A stretch of DNA of 64,000 nt, from assembly GCA_002428265.1 (NCBI GenBank), contig DIUR01000028.1:62001-126000 (forward strand). The letters are read 5' to 3'. Shown here piece after piece: positions 62,842-64,000 of the stretch (the first letter of the stretch is position 1; each line of letters starts with the position of its first letter). This DNA is from Bacteriovoracaceae bacterium UBA6153. GTDB taxonomy: Bacteria; Bdellovibrionota; Bacteriovoracia; Bacteriovoracales; Bacteriovoracaceae. The position numbers were made by a program, and so were the translations under genes. The notes beneath the pieces are model-generated. The model had not been told where the DNA came from, did no database searches, and saw only the letters and a program-made list of their open reading frames with translations.

Positions 62842-63797
62842 TAGATCTACAAAAGCTCATTGCAGGCGACCGCAGAACTCTGGCGAAGGCCATTACATTG
62901 ATTGAGTCTACTAAAGAAGAAGACCAAATCAAGTCGCAAGAGCTTTTGAACAAAATCCTAAATGGTAATAAGAAAAGTTTTCGTTTAGGAATTACTGGCT
63001 CCCCTGGAGTTGGTAAATCCACTTTCATTGAAAACTTTGGACAATATCTTATTTCTCAAAATCACAAAGTTGCTGTTCTTGCCATTGATCCAAGCTCTCC
63101 TACTTCAGGCGGAAGTATTCTGGGCGATAAAACAAGAATGGAAAAACTCTCAAATGATCCTAGTGCATTTATTCGCCCTACTCCTTCGAGTGGAACTCTA
63201 GGCGGTGTGGCACAAAAAACACGAGAGGCCATTTTGCTTTGTGAAGCTGCCGGCTTTGATTTCATCATTATTGAAACAGTCGGAGTCGGACAGTCTGAAT
63301 TTGAAGTTGCCAACATGGTCGACTTTTTTATGATTCTTATGCTTCCTAATTCGGGCGACGAGCTTCAAGGAATTAAAAAAGGCATACTGGAGCTTGCCGA
63401 TGCCATAGTCGTCAACAAGGCAGATGGGGACTCAGAAAACCTTGCCATCAAGTCGCAGGCACAATTTCAAAGCGCTCTAGAACTGTTCCGTCACAATCCT
63501 CTATGGAAAACTAAGGTTTCAAGTTGCTCGGCACTAACGAATAAGAACATTGATCAAATTTATACTATGCTGAAAGAATTTCAAGAAACAGTTGGCGAAG
63601 AATATATTCTTAAAAATCGCAACAAACAAAACAAAGACTGGTTTACTAATCTTGTAAGCGAACTTATTAAATTTAAACTGAACTCAGATAAAAAATTAGC
63701 AGGACTGAAAACAACCTTAGAAGCAGAAGTTCTAAGCGGACAAAAATTAGCAGTTGTCGCCGCTTCAGAATATGTGGAAAAGGCCCTTAAGAATTAG
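62838..63797 (+). CDS. meaB: Methylmalonyl-CoA mutase-associated GTPase MeaB
   Basis: A 319-residue G3E-family GTPase that protects and reloads methylmalonyl-CoA mutase. Walker A is GITGSPGVGKSTFIE (about 52-66). The family segments are VAVLAIDPSSPTSGGSILGDKTRM (about 77-100), FIRPTPSSGTLGG, and the E-x-VGVGQSE switch (about 147-155). The base-recognition motif is VVNKADGD. Start overlaps the mutase stop codon (ATGA). Its end overlaps the convergent partial gene by 11 nt. Confidence 0.97.
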   Translation: MIDLQKLIAGDRRTLAKAITLIESTKEEDQIKSQELLNKILNGNKKSFRLGITGSPGVGKSTFIENFGQYLISQNHKVAVLAIDPSSPTSGGSILGDKTRMEKLSNDPSAFIRPTPSSGTLGGVAQKTREAILLCEAAGFDFIIIETVGVGQSEFEVANMVDFFMILMLPNSGDELQGIKKGILELADAIVVNKADGDSENLAIKSQAQFQSALELFRHNPLWKTKVSSCSALTNKNIDQIYTMLKEFQETVGEEYILKNRNKQNKDWFTNLVSELIKFKLNSDKKLAGLKTTLEAEVLSGQKLAVVAASEYVEKALKN

Positions 63798-64000
63798 GCA
63801 AATTTTTTACAACAAGGTCATACAATTCTGGAATACTTTCTTGAAGTGATTGTGCCTTGAAACTATCCATCTTTGTATTGATATCCATAAAAGATTTAAG
63901 TAAGGCCGGATCGGTTTTTTGATTCATGAAATTTAGTACTTCATGAATACTTTCTGCCATGTATTTTCTATTTTCAGGAAGCTCTTCTTTTAATTTAGTA
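63787..64000 (-). CDS. Unknown protein, C-terminal part only (runs off right edge)
   Basis: The last 70 codons of a minus-strand gene, ending at TAA 63787-63789. The visible end is helical and mixed-charge (LKEELPENRKYMAESIHEVL; ending YDLVVKNLPNS). No motif is recognised. It is convergent with meaB and overlaps its end by 11 nt. Confidence 0.65.
   Translation of the reverse strand, partial: TKLKEELPENRKYMAESIHEVLNFMNQKTDPALLKSFMDINTKMDSFKAQSLQESIPELYDLVVKNLPNS

Noticed and set aside
1..64000. tRNA, rRNA, CRISPR arrays, insertion sequences or phage att sites
   Set aside because: Gaps between genes are short and none showed such structure by eye; a dedicated scan was not possible.

Overview
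The window is AT-rich and gene-dense, with no rRNA, tRNA, CRISPR array or insertion sequence that I can see. The housekeeping genes (MreB, DnaK-DnaJ-GrpE, NagZ, AMP nucleosidase, HemW, methylmalonyl-CoA mutase with MeaB), the many FHA-domain proteins, a TadC-like secretion protein and lipoprotein-type envelope genes suggest a Gram-negative bacterium. Bdellovibrionota of the Bacteriovorax type would fit, but that is inference; no phylogenetic marker was compared.

Region 1-13202 (all minus) is core-like. It holds a block of three FHA proteins with a DUF192 protein and a TadC-like protein (1-6497), then nagZ, an orphan Opp/Dpp-type permease pair, a lipoprotein, a PilZ protein, mreB and amn, tightly packed and probably co-transcribed in parts. 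Region 13357-16618 has a 34-residue basic protein, a DctP-type binding-protein gene cut by one in-frame TAG, and an LppC-like lipoprotein. Region 16790-23049 is a lipid-modification island: two paralogous desaturases, a sterol-desaturase-type hydroxylase, two HTTM-like membrane proteins and a small radical SAM enzyme around a divergent promoter. Region 23087-26804 is grpE-dnaK-dnaJ.

Region 27018-54944 is the most interesting part: about 28 kb of accessory genes that look like one large biosynthetic locus. At its centre is an unlisted 50-codon gene (48325-48477) that looks like a RiPP precursor. It is followed at once by a PqqD-like (RRE) protein, an HxD...H dioxygenase, a GT4 glycosyltransferase, a small unknown protein and a second dioxygenase. 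Two radical SAM/SPASM maturases converge on them, one fused to an HExxH metallopeptidase-like domain. Divergent from the precursor is a seven-gene operon: GT4, unknown, GNAT-like, ATP-grasp, acyl carrier protein, desaturase, MBOAT-like. Further left are a TauABC-type importer, a Dlt-like set (AMP-ligase fused to a carrier domain, MBOAT, SGNH/DltD-like), a Wzm/Wzt-like exporter, a GT2, an HprK-like kinase, a PhnD/NMT1-like binding protein, a third dioxygenase and another MBOAT-like protein. My working hypothesis is a surface-exposed or exported peptide that is glycosylated, hydroxylated and acylated, with Dlt-type acyl or aminoacyl transfer.

Region 54991-64000 returns to core-type genes: hemW, an M16 peptidase with an apparent 1-nt frameshift at its C-terminus, an intact DctP paralogue, a small unknown protein, mcm, meaB and a partial gene at the right edge.
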